Positions 22,775 to 30,848 of a stretch of DNA of 31,925 nucleotides are shown piece after piece. The notes beneath the pieces are model-generated. The model was not told the DNA's origin. It did no database searches and saw nothing but the letters and a program-made list of their open reading frames with translations. The stretch's first letter is position 1, and every line of letters begins with the position of its first letter. Source of the DNA: Rikenellaceae bacterium (lineage in GTDB: Bacteria > Bacteroidota > Bacteroidia > Bacteroidales > UBA932); NCBI GenBank assembly GCA_900771005.1, contig CAAGMI010000040.1, positions 1 to 31,925 of the forward strand, read 5' to 3'. The position numbers were made by a program, and so were the translations under genes.

Positions 22775-24158
22775 CATAGATCAGATGAGGGAACTTGTCA
22801 ATGAAGGTCTCCGTAGCGGAGGAGACTGGTGTGACCTGTTCTTCGAATACACTTCATACACAGATCTGCTGTTGAGAGACGGCCAGGTCGGGGCCGGAGG
22901 AAGCCATATAGACTATGGCTGCGGAGTCAGGGTCCTCTGCGGGGAAAAGACAGGATATGCATATTCCGAATCCCTTGACCAGAATTCCTTGAGAAATGCA
23001 GCGAAAGCCGCCTCGGCAATAGCCCAATCAGGGAAGCGGACGATAGAGGGCACAAGTTGTCAAACGGTCAATGAACAATCGGATTTCTACCCGGCAGGAC
23101 AGGATTGGAGAAAAAGCGAAGCATCCATCTTCCTGCCATATCTGCAGCGTCTTGAAGATGAAATACGCCGCCGCGACAACAGGGTCATAAAGGTAATAGC
23201 ATCCCTTGCCTATGAAGTAAGCGAGATAATGATGTACAACTCGCTCGATGAACTCACTGAAGACACCAGACCGCTCGGAAGTATATCCGTCCAGGTGATA
23301 TGCAAACAAGGAGAAAGTACGGAGACCATGTCCGCCTCCAGAAGTTTCAGATGCGGACCGGAAATGCTGACGGATACCCTTATCGCAGAATTGGCTGACA
23401 AAGCCGTGAAAGGTCTTGACGAAAGATTCGAAGCAAGGAGGCCGAAGGGAGGCAGGATGAAGGTCGTCATGGGGGCGGGAGCCTCCGGAATACTCCTTCA
23501 CGAAGCGATGGGACATGCCTTTGAAGCCGATTTCAACAGGAAAGGCCAATCCGTATTCTCCGGTAAGATAGGGAAAGAAATATGCCGCAAAGGTATCAGC
23601 ATAGTCGATGATGGGACTATAAAGCATAACAGGGGCGCCTGCAATTTCGATGACGAAGGAGTACCGGGACAGAAGACCTATATGGTAACTGACGGGGTTC
23701 TGACAAGTTATCTCCACGACAGGATAAGCGCCGGCTATTTCGGAGTGGCTCCTACAGGCAACGGAAGAAGGGAATCGTTCAGATACAACCCTATCCCGAG
23801 AATGCGCGCGACATATATGGAAAGCGGCGCGGACGGGACATGCAGCGACCTGATAGCTTCAGTAAAGAAAGGGATTTATGTGGATCAGTTCTCCAACGGC
23901 CAGGTCAAGATCGGTGAAGGTGATTTCACGTTCTACGTAAAGAGCGGATCGCTCATAGAGAACGGACGTCTCACCACTCCGGTAAAGGACATCAACATAA
24001 TAGGCAACGGCCCGCAGGCCCTTGCCGACATCGAAGCCGTGGCTTCGGACCTGGAAATAGACAACGGGACCTGGACCTGCGGCAAGGAGCAGAGCGTACC
24101 GGTATCCTGCGGAATTCCTTCAGTGTTAATCAAGAATCTTACAGTAGGTGGAGAATAA
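22749..24158 (+). CDS. tldD: TldD-family metalloprotease subunit
   Basis: The catalytic partner of the TldD-TldE heterodimeric metalloprotease, which cleaves unfolded peptides and, in some bacteria, modified peptide precursors or the CcdA antitoxin. The 469 residues contain the metal motif HEAMGH at residues 251-256 (GILLHEAMGHAFEADF), as well as FDDEGVPGQKTYMVTDGVLTSYLHDRISA and the conserved C-terminal KIGEGDFTFYVKSG. Start codons overlap: it begins inside the zeta-like gene (26 bp), and the next gene begins 11 bp inside it. No RiPP precursor or toxin-antitoxin pair was seen nearby. Confidence 0.92.
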   Translation: MKNSIFQISIDQMRELVNEGLRSGGDWCDLFFEYTSYTDLLLRDGQVGAGGSHIDYGCGVRVLCGEKTGYAYSESLDQNSLRNAAKAASAIAQSGKRTIEGTSCQTVNEQSDFYPAGQDWRKSEASIFLPYLQRLEDEIRRRDNRVIKVIASLAYEVSEIMMYNSLDELTEDTRPLGSISVQVICKQGESTETMSASRSFRCGPEMLTDTLIAELADKAVKGLDERFEARRPKGGRMKVVMGAGASGILLHEAMGHAFEADFNRKGQSVFSGKIGKEICRKGISIVDDGTIKHNRGACNFDDEGVPGQKTYMVTDGVLTSYLHDRISAGYFGVAPTGNGRRESFRYNPIPRMRATYMESGADGTCSDLIASVKKGIYVDQFSNGQVKIGEGDFTFYVKSGSLIENGRLTTPVKDINIIGNGPQALADIEAVASDLEIDNGTWTCGKEQSVPVSCGIPSVLIKNLTVGGE

Positions 24159-25467
24159 ATATATCATACTGGCAGATTACTGCCTTGAAACCGCTCTCAA
24201 GAAAGGTGCTGACAAAGCGAGAGTGACAATGGAACGCAGCACGGAAGACCTCGTGGCAACTCTGAACGGAGAGATTGACAAGGTCACCCGGTGCAGTGAC
24301 AGTTCAATAAGCATTTCCCTGTTCGTGGACGGAAGGTACGGCAGTTTCTCCACCAACAAGCTCGACGAATCATCCCTTGAGGATTTCATAGGGAAATCCG
24401 TAAATATGGTGAGGATGCTGGAAATAGACGGATTCCGCAACCTTCCGGACCCGTCAAGGACAGCCAAAGATGCAACCGGAGGTGATGAAATGGACCTTTA
24501 TGATCCGGAATACGAAAACATCACATCCGAATACAGAAGAGACATGGCTCTGAAATGCACAGCTTTTCCTTCCGAAGGCCTGGTATCAGAAGAAGGAGAA
24601 TATTCAGACTCACTTTATGAAACATATGTGGCTGATACGAACGGTCTTAAATGCCGCCACCGGGAGACCTCCTTCGACTATGGCGTTGAAGTGACGGTCG
24701 ATGACGGGAAAGGCGGCAAGTACAGCGGCTACTGGTGGACGGCAAGTCCGAAGATTTGCGACTTCCACCCGGAAGACTGCGGGAAGATTGCACTCGAGAG
24801 AGCCAGGGCAAGTATCGGAGCGGAGCCTGAAAAAAGTGGCAGATACAATATGGTGATCGATTCCGAAGCGGCAGCCAAAGTCGTATCCCCGATACTCAAG
24901 GCCATAAACGCATTCGCGCTTCAGCAGAACAATTCGTTCCTCATGGACAGTCTGGGCAAACAGATATTTCCCGAAGGGATGTCGATATTCGACGATGCCC
25001 ACCTGCGCGGACAGTCAGGATCCAAGCTTTTCGATTCCGAAGGGGTCAGGACCGTATCCGAGCCCATCATAGAAAAAGGCATCATAAGAAAATACTTCGT
25101 AAACACCTATATGTCAGGGAAGACGGGCCTCGCCCCTACCGTTGAAGCCGCGACCAGACCTCACGTCCTTCCTTGGCCGAAGGCCGGTCTTGACAGGGAC
25201 GGCATAATGAAGATGTGCGGCAGAGGCATACTGGTGACGGATTTCAACGGAGGCAATTCAAACTCCGCCACCGGGAATTTCTCATACGGCATCGAGGGAT
25301 TCCTGTTCGAGAACGGCAGGATAGTCAAGCCTGTAAGCGAAATGCTTGTAACGGGCAATTTCATCACGCTGTGGAAAGGTCTGATAGCCTGCGGAGAGGA
25401 CAGCCGCAGCTGTAAATCAAAACTTATTCCTACCTTAGCGTTTTCAAACGTAGATTTTAGCGGATAG
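24148..25467 (+). CDS. tldE: TldE/PmbA-family metalloprotease subunit
   Basis: The partner of TldD; it lacks the HExxxH metal motif and forms the other half of the proteolytic chamber. The 439 residues include a PmbA-type N-terminus (AARVTMERSTEDLVATLNGEIDKV-like) and the C-terminal block FNGGNSNSATGNFSYGIEGFLFENG, matching family GG-NSN-TG-FS-G. The start is GTG at 24148, overlapping tldD by 11 bp, which implies coupled translation and equal amounts. It is followed after 2 nt by the SlyD-like gene. Confidence 0.92.
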   Translation: MENKYIILADYCLETALKKGADKARVTMERSTEDLVATLNGEIDKVTRCSDSSISISLFVDGRYGSFSTNKLDESSLEDFIGKSVNMVRMLEIDGFRNLPDPSRTAKDATGGDEMDLYDPEYENITSEYRRDMALKCTAFPSEGLVSEEGEYSDSLYETYVADTNGLKCRHRETSFDYGVEVTVDDGKGGKYSGYWWTASPKICDFHPEDCGKIALERARASIGAEPEKSGRYNMVIDSEAAAKVVSPILKAINAFALQQNNSFLMDSLGKQIFPEGMSIFDDAHLRGQSGSKLFDSEGVRTVSEPIIEKGIIRKYFVNTYMSGKTGLAPTVEAATRPHVLPWPKAGLDRDGIMKMCGRGILVTDFNGGNSNSATGNFSYGIEGFLFENGRIVKPVSEMLVTGNFITLWKGLIACGEDSRSCKSKLIPTLAFSNVDFSG

Positions 25468-25469
25468 AT

Positions 25470-26051
25470 ATGAAAATTGAAAAGAACAAAGTTGTAGCGC
25501 TCAGCTATCAGCTCGAAGTTGACGGTCAGATTGCCGATAAGGCATCATCAGACAAACCTCTTGAATACATCCACGGCACAGGTATGCTTCTGCCGAAATT
25601 CGAAGCTGCTGTGGAAGGAAAGGAACCCGGTGAAAGTTTCAAGTTCACCCTCAGCCCTGCCGAAGGTTACGGCGAAGTGGATCCGAGGTATCAGGTTGAA
25701 CTTCCAAAGGAAGCTTTCCAGATTGACGGGAAGGTCTGCGAGGAACTCCTGCAGATCGGAAGGGTTATCCCTATGTACAATTCCGAGGGACAGATAGTCC
25801 AGGGCACGGTGAAAGCCGTGGGAGAGACGAGCGTCACTATGGACTTCAACCATCCTATGGCAGGCAAGACATTGAATTTCAGCGGAAAGGTTGAATCAGT
25901 ACGCGACGCCAGTCAGAAAGAACTCACAGAGGGCCTGCATGGAGAATATCTTCCAAGGGAGGAATGCCATTGCGGGGGCCACTGCAAACACGGGGATGGA
26001 GAATGCGGTGAAGGAGAATGCAAACACGGGAATTGCAACTGCGGTGAATAA
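25470..26051 (+). CDS. SlyD-like FKBP peptidyl-prolyl cis-trans isomerase
   Basis: A cytosolic peptidyl-prolyl isomerase and chaperone of the SlyD type. The 193 residues start MKIEKNKVVALSYQLEVDG, with the IF-domain boundary after LEYIHGTGMLLPKFEAAVEGKEPGE and the AEGYGEVDPRYQVELPKEAF block. The C-terminus (about residues 165-193) is a Cys/His-rich tail: ECHCGGHCKHGDGE and then GECKHGNCNCGE, with seven Cys and four His. E. coli SlyD uses a similar tail to bind nickel. Metal binding is therefore likely, and nickel in particular is an inference. It abuts the GT2 gene with no gap. Confidence 0.9.
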   Translation: MKIEKNKVVALSYQLEVDGQIADKASSDKPLEYIHGTGMLLPKFEAAVEGKEPGESFKFTLSPAEGYGEVDPRYQVELPKEAFQIDGKVCEELLQIGRVIPMYNSEGQIVQGTVKAVGETSVTMDFNHPMAGKTLNFSGKVESVRDASQKELTEGLHGEYLPREECHCGGHCKHGDGECGEGECKHGNCNCGE

Positions 26052-27077
26052 ATGAAGACTGCCGTAGTCATACTCAACTGGAACACAAAGGAATATCTGG
26101 AAAAGTTCCTCCCGGCTCTCGTAAAGAGCTGCGAAGGGCTTGATGCCGGTGTGGTAGTGGCGGACAGCGCCTCAACCGACGGATCACTTCAATTTGTCAG
26201 GGACAACTTTCCTGACGTACAGTGCATACCTTTGGACAGGAACTACGGCTTCACGGGCGGCTACAACAGGGCGCTTGCGCAAGTGGAGGCAGAGTATTTC
26301 GTACTTATAAACTCTGACATAGAAGTGTCGCCTGACTGGTTGTCTCCGCTTGTGGAATGGATGGATTCCCATCCTGAATGCGGCGCCTGCGGACCCCTTT
26401 TGCATTCTTATCAGCAGAAGGATATGTTTGAATACGCAGGAGCGGCAGGTGGGTACCTGGACAGGTTCGGATATCCATACTGCAGGGGGCGCGTGCTGAA
26501 AAGAGTCGAAAAGGACGAAGGACAGTACAGCGCGCCGAAGGACGTAATGTGGGTGAGCGGCGCCTGCCTTATGACCAGAAGCAGGTTATGGAAGGAATAC
26601 GGTGGCCTGGACGAAAGGTTTTTCGCCCATATGGAGGAGATCGATTACTGCTGGAGGCTTCAACTTGCCGGATACAGTGTGACGGCGCTTCCCCATGGAG
26701 GAGTTTTTCATCTGGGTGGAGGAACACTTCCACAGGATTCCCCTTGGAAGCTGCAGCTCAATTACCGCAACAACCTTCTCCTTCTTGACAACAACCTTGC
26801 ACAGACCATTGGGTCTTTCAGAGCCTGGTGCAGAATCACATTCAGGCAGTGTCTGGACGAAGCGTCCGCACTGGTCTATCTCCTGAAAGGGAAACGGGAA
26901 TATGTCAAGGCTGTCCGGAATGCGCACAAGGAATACCGCGCTCTCAAGCACAGGCATCAGAAAGCGGTCAGCCGGAGGATGGTCAAAGGATTGCACAATA
27001 TTTGCATACTGCCTCTCGCCTTCATAAAAGGCGGGAACATATTTAAATACATAAGGAATTATGAGAATAGTCATTGA
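26052..27077 (+). CDS. Family 2 glycosyltransferase
   Basis: A cytosolic or membrane-associated GT-A glycosyltransferase that transfers a sugar from a nucleotide sugar to a glycan acceptor. The 341 residues have a GT2 start (TAVVILNWNTKEYLEKFLPAL), the NDP-sugar-binding loop DSASTDGS, and the acidic motif LINSDIEVSPDW (the DxD equivalent is NSD). Later segments are VSGACLMTRSRLW and HMEEIDYCWRLQLAGY, typical of rhamnosyltransferase-like GT2 proteins of this class. Sugar and acceptor cannot be assigned. It starts directly after the SlyD-like gene and overlaps trkA by 17 bp. No other glycan genes are nearby, so the context gives little help. Confidence 0.88.
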   Translation: MKTAVVILNWNTKEYLEKFLPALVKSCEGLDAGVVVADSASTDGSLQFVRDNFPDVQCIPLDRNYGFTGGYNRALAQVEAEYFVLINSDIEVSPDWLSPLVEWMDSHPECGACGPLLHSYQQKDMFEYAGAAGGYLDRFGYPYCRGRVLKRVEKDEGQYSAPKDVMWVSGACLMTRSRLWKEYGGLDERFFAHMEEIDYCWRLQLAGYSVTALPHGGVFHLGGGTLPQDSPWKLQLNYRNNLLLLDNNLAQTIGSFRAWCRITFRQCLDEASALVYLLKGKREYVKAVRNAHKEYRALKHRHQKAVSRRMVKGLHNICILPLAFIKGGNIFKYIRNYENSH

Positions 27078-28422
27078 AGGAGCGGGAGAAGTCGGTTCCC
27101 ATCTTGCAAAGATGCTCAGGGCCGAATCCAATGAAGTCGTCGTCGTTGACCACGATCATGAAAGGCTGCAGAGGCTTGTTTCGTACGCTGACGTGGAAAT
27201 AGTGGAAGGCAACCCATCTTCTCTGCAAGTTCTCAAGCAGGCCAACGTGGGGAAAGCCGACCTGTTCATCGCCGTTTATCCTCTTGCCACCCAGGAGGTA
27301 AACATAGTTGGTGCATTGCTGGCGAAGAAACTCGGCGCAGAAAAGGTCATAGCGAGAATCAATGACGAAGACTACCTCACCCCGGAGAACAAGCTGCTGT
27401 TCAAGGAAATGGGAATAGAACTGATGTTCTATCCGGAAAAGATTGCAGCGGACGAAATAGTGAATTCCCTCAAGCACACAGCCACATCGGAGATGATGGA
27501 TTTCGCCAGGGGAAAACTTAGGATAGCGACCTTCAAGATAGGTGAGGACTCCCCTCTCGTGGATTTGAAGCTGTGCGATTTCGTAAAGAAGATGACCCGC
27601 GAGGAGTCTCTGCAATTCAGAATCATAGCGATATCCCGTGGAGAGAAGACGATAATACCGAATTTCGAAACCAAGTTCTTGTTCGGGGACCAGATCTATA
27701 CCATCTCAAAAAGGGAAGGCATCGACAGTCTGGTCAAGTATTTCGGAAAGGAGGACATCGACATCAGGCGTGCGATGATCATGGGCGGCACATCCATAAG
27801 TGAAATGGTCGCCAGGAGCCTCAGCAAGCAGATCGAATCCGTAAAGATCATCGAGAAAGACAGGAACAGGTGCATAGAGCTCAGCGAAAGGCTTCCGGAC
27901 AGCGTGCAGATAGTCAACGGTGACGGACGTAATTCCGACTTCCTATTTGAAGAGTCCATCAGGGATTATGATGCTTTCATCGCGCTCACCGGCAAGGATG
28001 AGACAAATGTCCTGGCTTGCGTCGTAGCGAAGAGGTTCGGCGTTTCAAGGACAATAGCGGAAGTCGAAAACATCGAATACATACGCCTTGCGGAAGATAT
28101 GGGTGTGGATACGGTCATCAACAAGAAACTCATAACAGCCAGCAGGATATTCAAGTTCACCCTGAGCGGAAAGGCAAGGTTCGTAAGATACGTTTCCGGT
28201 ACAGACGCAGAAGTGATAGAGTACATGGTCGCTCCCGGAAGCGCGATTACCAAAGCTCCTTTGTCTGAGCTCGATTTCCCGCATGACGCAATCATAGGAG
28301 GAGTGATACGCGGCAACGAATCATTCATAGCAGTGGGAGACACGAAGATAGAGGCATACGACAGAGTGGCCATCTTCGCCTTGCCTGAAACTATCAAGGA
28401 AATCGATAAATTCTTCAAATAG
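27061..28422 (+). CDS. trkA: Trk system potassium uptake regulator TrkA
   Basis: A cytosolic, NAD-binding regulatory subunit gating a TrkH-type potassium channel. The 453 residues are two tandem RCK units: the first Rossmann motif GAGEVG is at residues 7-12 (MRIVIEGAGEVGSHLAKML), with an RCK_C domain (TFKIGEDSPLVDLKL) and a second N-domain from about residue 235 (AMIMGGTSISEMVARSL) followed by GDGRNSDFLFEE and a final RCK_C domain. In many genomes trkA is next to trkH; here the next gene is grpE and no trkH is in the window. It overlaps the GT2 gene by 17 bp. Confidence 0.94.
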   Translation: MRIVIEGAGEVGSHLAKMLRAESNEVVVVDHDHERLQRLVSYADVEIVEGNPSSLQVLKQANVGKADLFIAVYPLATQEVNIVGALLAKKLGAEKVIARINDEDYLTPENKLLFKEMGIELMFYPEKIAADEIVNSLKHTATSEMMDFARGKLRIATFKIGEDSPLVDLKLCDFVKKMTREESLQFRIIAISRGEKTIIPNFETKFLFGDQIYTISKREGIDSLVKYFGKEDIDIRRAMIMGGTSISEMVARSLSKQIESVKIIEKDRNRCIELSERLPDSVQIVNGDGRNSDFLFEESIRDYDAFIALTGKDETNVLACVVAKRFGVSRTIAEVENIEYIRLAEDMGVDTVINKKLITASRIFKFTLSGKARFVRYVSGTDAEVIEYMVAPGSAITKAPLSELDFPHDAIIGGVIRGNESFIAVGDTKIEAYDRVAIFALPETIKEIDKFFK

Positions 28423-28452
28423 TGCCATTCTGTCACTATTGAGCGGATGGCA
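28423..28452. repeat. Inverted repeat upstream of grpE
   Basis: TGCCAT at 28423-28428 pairs with ATGGCA at 28447-28452. It sits in the 66-nt gap between trkA and grpE. It does not match the CIRCE consensus (TTAGCACTC-N9-GAGTGCTAA). It could be a weak terminator or a regulator site; the strength is low. Confidence 0.3.
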
Positions 28453-28488
28453 GGCATTTTGAGGGGACATCAACCAAACAGAAAAACC

Positions 28489-29028
28489 ATGTCAAAGGAA
28501 AACATAAAGAAAGAGCAGCCAAAGGAGCAGAAGGAGCAGAAAAGCACACAGACAAAATGCTCCAAGAGCGACGCAGCACAGAAGCAGATAGCAGAATTGA
28601 ATGACAAATTGTCCAAGGAGCACGACGACTACGTCCGCCTCATGGCTGAGTTCGAGACGTTCCGCAGACGCAGCGCGGAAGACAAGCTCAACCTTGTCAG
28701 CAATGCCGCAGCGGACACCATCAAGGGACTGCTTCCGGTTCTGGATGACTGTGAAAGGGCTTTAACCATCCTTGAAAAATCTTCCGACGAGGCTGCAAAG
28801 GAAGGCACATCCTTGATATACAATAAGTTGATGGACTATCTGAAGACCCGTGGCCTTGCAGTGATAGAAGCCAGGGGCGAGACTTTCGACACCGACTTTC
28901 ACGAAGCTGTCACACAGTTCCCGGCACAGTCCGATGATCAGAAGGGCAAAGTGATAGACGTCGTCCAGACAGGATATACGCTGAACGGAAAAGTTATCCG
29001 TTACGCCAAGGTTGTAGTTGGAGTGTAA
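28489..29028 (+). CDS. grpE: GrpE nucleotide exchange factor
   Basis: Cytosolic co-chaperone that releases ADP from DnaK. The 179 residues have a Lys/Glu/Gln-rich N-terminus, a long coiled-coil region (QKQIAELNDKLSKEHDDYVRLMAEFETFRRR) and the conserved C-terminal beta-wing segment (GETFDTDFHEAVTQFPAQ, VVQTGYTLNGKVIRYAKVVVGV). I chose the ATG at 28489 (MSKENIKKEQ) because the longer reading from 28447 starts inside the inverted repeat. It lies 3 nt before dnaJ. No hrcA or dnaK is adjacent, and there is no CIRCE element. Confidence 0.93.
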   Translation: MSKENIKKEQPKEQKEQKSTQTKCSKSDAAQKQIAELNDKLSKEHDDYVRLMAEFETFRRRSAEDKLNLVSNAAADTIKGLLPVLDDCERALTILEKSSDEAAKEGTSLIYNKLMDYLKTRGLAVIEARGETFDTDFHEAVTQFPAQSDDQKGKVIDVVQTGYTLNGKVIRYAKVVVGV

Positions 29029-29031
29029 AAT

Positions 29032-30222
29032 ATGGCAGACAAGAGAGATTACTACGAGGTGCTCGGGCTCCAGAAAGGAGCAAGCGCCGATGACATAAAG
29101 GCCGCATACCGCAAGGCCGCCCTGAAATGGCATCCGGACCGTTGGGTAAGCGGGACTGACGCCGAGAAGAAGACAGCGGAAGAAAAATTCAAGGAAGCTT
29201 CCGAGGCATATTCCGTACTCAGCGATGCTGACAAGAAGGCAAAGTACGACCAGTTCGGATTTGCCGGAGTGGAAGGCGGACAGGGTATGGACTGGAGCCA
29301 GGGATTCGGCAACCTGAATGACATCCTGAACAATCTGTTCGGAGGGGCATTCGGTGGATTCGGCGGCTTCGGCGGGTTCAGCGGTTTCGGTGGAGGCTTC
29401 GGAGGTGGCCAGCAAGGTTCCAGGGTACTTAAAGGCCAGGACATACAGACCCACATCAAGCTCACACTCGAAGAGATAGCGACAGGATGCGAAAAAGAGG
29501 TGTCAATCAACCAGTTGCAGCTTTGCCCTGAGTGCAACGGAAGAGGAGCCAAGAATTCTTCGGACATCAAGACCTGCCCTACCTGCAACGGCCAGGGAAG
29601 GATTCAGCAGTTCGCCAATTCACTTTTCGGCAGGACAATAACCTATGGAACCTGCCCACAGTGCCACGGAGAAGGGAAAGTTGTCAGCAATCCTTGTCCT
29701 AAATGCAAGGGCAAGGGCACTTTGGCTGTAAAAACCACAGTCAAGGTCAAAGTACCGGCAGGCGTGGAGAACGGGATGCAGCTCACCGTACGGGGAGAAG
29801 GCCATGCAGCACCTAGAGGCGGTGTGAACGGAGACCTTTTCGTAGTGGTTGATGAAATCCCGCATGCACAGTTCAAACGTGAAGGGGTCAACCTCTTCTA
29901 CACCAAAGTAATATCCGTAACTGACGCCATCCTCGGATGTGAGCTCAACGTTCCTTGCATCGGTGGCGCACAGAAACTGAAACTGGATGCGGGGACGCAG
30001 TCCGGCACCGTCATAAAGATGCGCGGACAGGGACTTCCTGCAGTCAACGGATACGGCAGCGGCCGTGGAGACCTGTATGTCAAGATTCTTGTTTGGATCC
30101 CGCGGAAACTGAGCAGAAGCGAACGCGAAGCTATTGAAAGTATGAGAACGAGCGAAAATGTCAGACCTGATCCTACCAGGGAAGACAGAAGCCTGTTTGA
30201 AAAAGAGTCTCAATACTTTTAA
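29032..30222 (+). CDS. dnaJ: Chaperone DnaJ
   Basis: A type I Hsp40 that delivers clients to DnaK and stimulates its ATPase. The 396 residues show all parts in order: J-domain with HPD at residues 34-36 (KWHPDRW), a Gly/Phe-rich linker at about residues 100-135 with GGFGG repeats, four zinc motifs CxxCxGxG (CPECNGRG, CPTCNGQG, CPQCHGEG, CPKCKGKG), then C-terminal client-binding domains. It completes a grpE-dnaJ pair with a 3-nt gap. It is followed by the rplS promoter. Confidence 0.97.
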   Translation: MADKRDYYEVLGLQKGASADDIKAAYRKAALKWHPDRWVSGTDAEKKTAEEKFKEASEAYSVLSDADKKAKYDQFGFAGVEGGQGMDWSQGFGNLNDILNNLFGGAFGGFGGFGGFSGFGGGFGGGQQGSRVLKGQDIQTHIKLTLEEIATGCEKEVSINQLQLCPECNGRGAKNSSDIKTCPTCNGQGRIQQFANSLFGRTITYGTCPQCHGEGKVVSNPCPKCKGKGTLAVKTTVKVKVPAGVENGMQLTVRGEGHAAPRGGVNGDLFVVVDEIPHAQFKREGVNLFYTKVISVTDAILGCELNVPCIGGAQKLKLDAGTQSGTVIKMRGQGLPAVNGYGSGRGDLYVKILVWIPRKLSRSEREAIESMRTSENVRPDPTREDRSLFEKESQYF

Positions 30223-30228
30223 AATATT

Positions 30229-30258
30229 TTGCAAGGTCAGAAAAAATTGATACCTTTG
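30229..30258 (+). promoter_or_regulatory. Promoter of rplS
   Basis: TTG at 30229-30231, exactly 19 nt, then TACCTTTG at 30251-30258: a consensus Bacteroidota promoter. It separates rplS from the chaperone genes. Confidence 0.8.
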
Positions 30259-30270
30259 CAACCCGAAAAA

Positions 30271-30304
30271 GCAGCCTCTCGTCTAACGGTTATGATGACG
30301 CTGC
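30271..30304 (+). promoter_or_regulatory. Possible L19 leader hairpin
   Basis: In the leader, GCAG (30271-30274) and CGTC (30280-30283) pair with the continuous GACGCTGC (30297-30304), leaving a 5-nt bulge CCTCT and a 13-nt loop. A bulged hairpin just after the start site and about 20 nt before the ATG is the layout of ribosomal-protein leaders. Whether it binds L19 is inference. Confidence 0.35.
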
Positions 30305-30325
30305 GGTTAATTTTGAAAAAAGATT

Positions 30326-30742
30326 ATGGATTTAATCAAGATTGTTGAGCAGTCTTTCTCAAATGGCAAAGCTGCTAGATTCCCTAAGTTCAAGGCCGGT
30401 GACACCATTACCGTTACCTACAGAATCAAGGAAGGCGACAAGGACAGACTTCAGAAGTTCAAAGGAGTTGTCATCCAGATAAGTGGATCAACCCCATTCA
30501 CGAAGACTTTCACAGTCCGCAAGGTATCAGGTGGTATTGGTGTTGAAAGGATTTTCCCTTACGAGTCACCGTTCATCGAGGATATCGAAATCAACAAGGC
30601 AGGTAAAGTTCGCAGAGCACGTATCTTCTATCTCCGCAACCTTGCAGGAAAGAAGGCCCGCATCAAAGAGGGTAAGCTCGGTGAGACTCAGATGGCAGCT
30701 GCTCCTGTAGAGGAAGCTCCGGCAGAGACTCCTGCAGAGTAA
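30326..30742 (+). CDS. rplS: 50S ribosomal protein L19
   Basis: Large-subunit protein at the 30S-50S interface. The 138 residues contain FKAGDTITVTYRIKEGDKDRLQKFKGVVIQ and TVRKVSGGIGVERIFPYESPFIEDIEI with the GKVRRARIFYLRNLAGKKARIKE end that marks L19. A 20-residue Ala/Glu/Pro-rich tail (AAAPVEEAPAETPAE) extends it past the usual 115 or so residues. It has its own promoter and a leader of about 60 nt, and is followed within 30 nt by tRNA-Arg(ACG), which may be co-transcribed. Confidence 0.97.
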   Translation: MDLIKIVEQSFSNGKAARFPKFKAGDTITVTYRIKEGDKDRLQKFKGVVIQISGSTPFTKTFTVRKVSGGIGVERIFPYESPFIEDIEINKAGKVRRARIFYLRNLAGKKARIKEGKLGETQMAAAPVEEAPAETPAE

Positions 30743-30748
30743 AATAAT

Positions 30749-30764
30749 CCGGCTTCACTGCCGG
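30749..30764 (+). terminator. Short hairpin between rplS and tRNA-Arg
   Basis: CCGGC-TTCACT-GCCGG, a 5-bp GC stem 6 nt after the rplS stop. No T-run follows (TATTTC), so it is probably a weak pause or processing site and reads through into the tRNA. Confidence 0.4.
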
Positions 30765-30771
30765 TATTTCT

Positions 30772-30848
30772 GGCTCGTTAGCTCAGCTGAATAGAGCATT
30801 TGACTACGGATCAAAAGGTCGCAGGTTTGAATCCTGCACGAGTCACCA
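30772..30848 (+). tRNA. tRNA-Arg (anticodon ACG)
   Basis: A full cloverleaf: acceptor GGCTCGT/ACGAGTC, D-stem GCTC/GAGC, anticodon stem TTTGA/TCAAA with loop CTACGGA (anticodon ACG), T-stem GCAGG/CCTGC, discriminator A and encoded CCA (30846-30848). A34 would be deaminated to inosine by TadA to read CGT, CGC and CGA. No TAnnTTTG box lies before it, so it is probably transcribed with rplS. The sequence becomes AT-rich directly after its 3' end. Confidence 0.95.

Noticed and set aside
22749..25467. RiPP/microcin maturation cluster around TldD-TldE
   Set aside because: I looked for a small Gly/Cys-rich precursor peptide, modification enzyme or exporter nearby and found none; the overlapping gene order leaves no space for one.
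28423..28488. CIRCE/HrcA site before grpE
   Set aside because: The inverted repeat here is TGCCAT/ATGGCA and does not match the CIRCE consensus; hrcA is also absent.
28762..29454. 230-residue open frame on the minus strand across grpE-dnaJ
   Set aside because: Antisense to two unmistakable chaperone genes; no domain or promoter.
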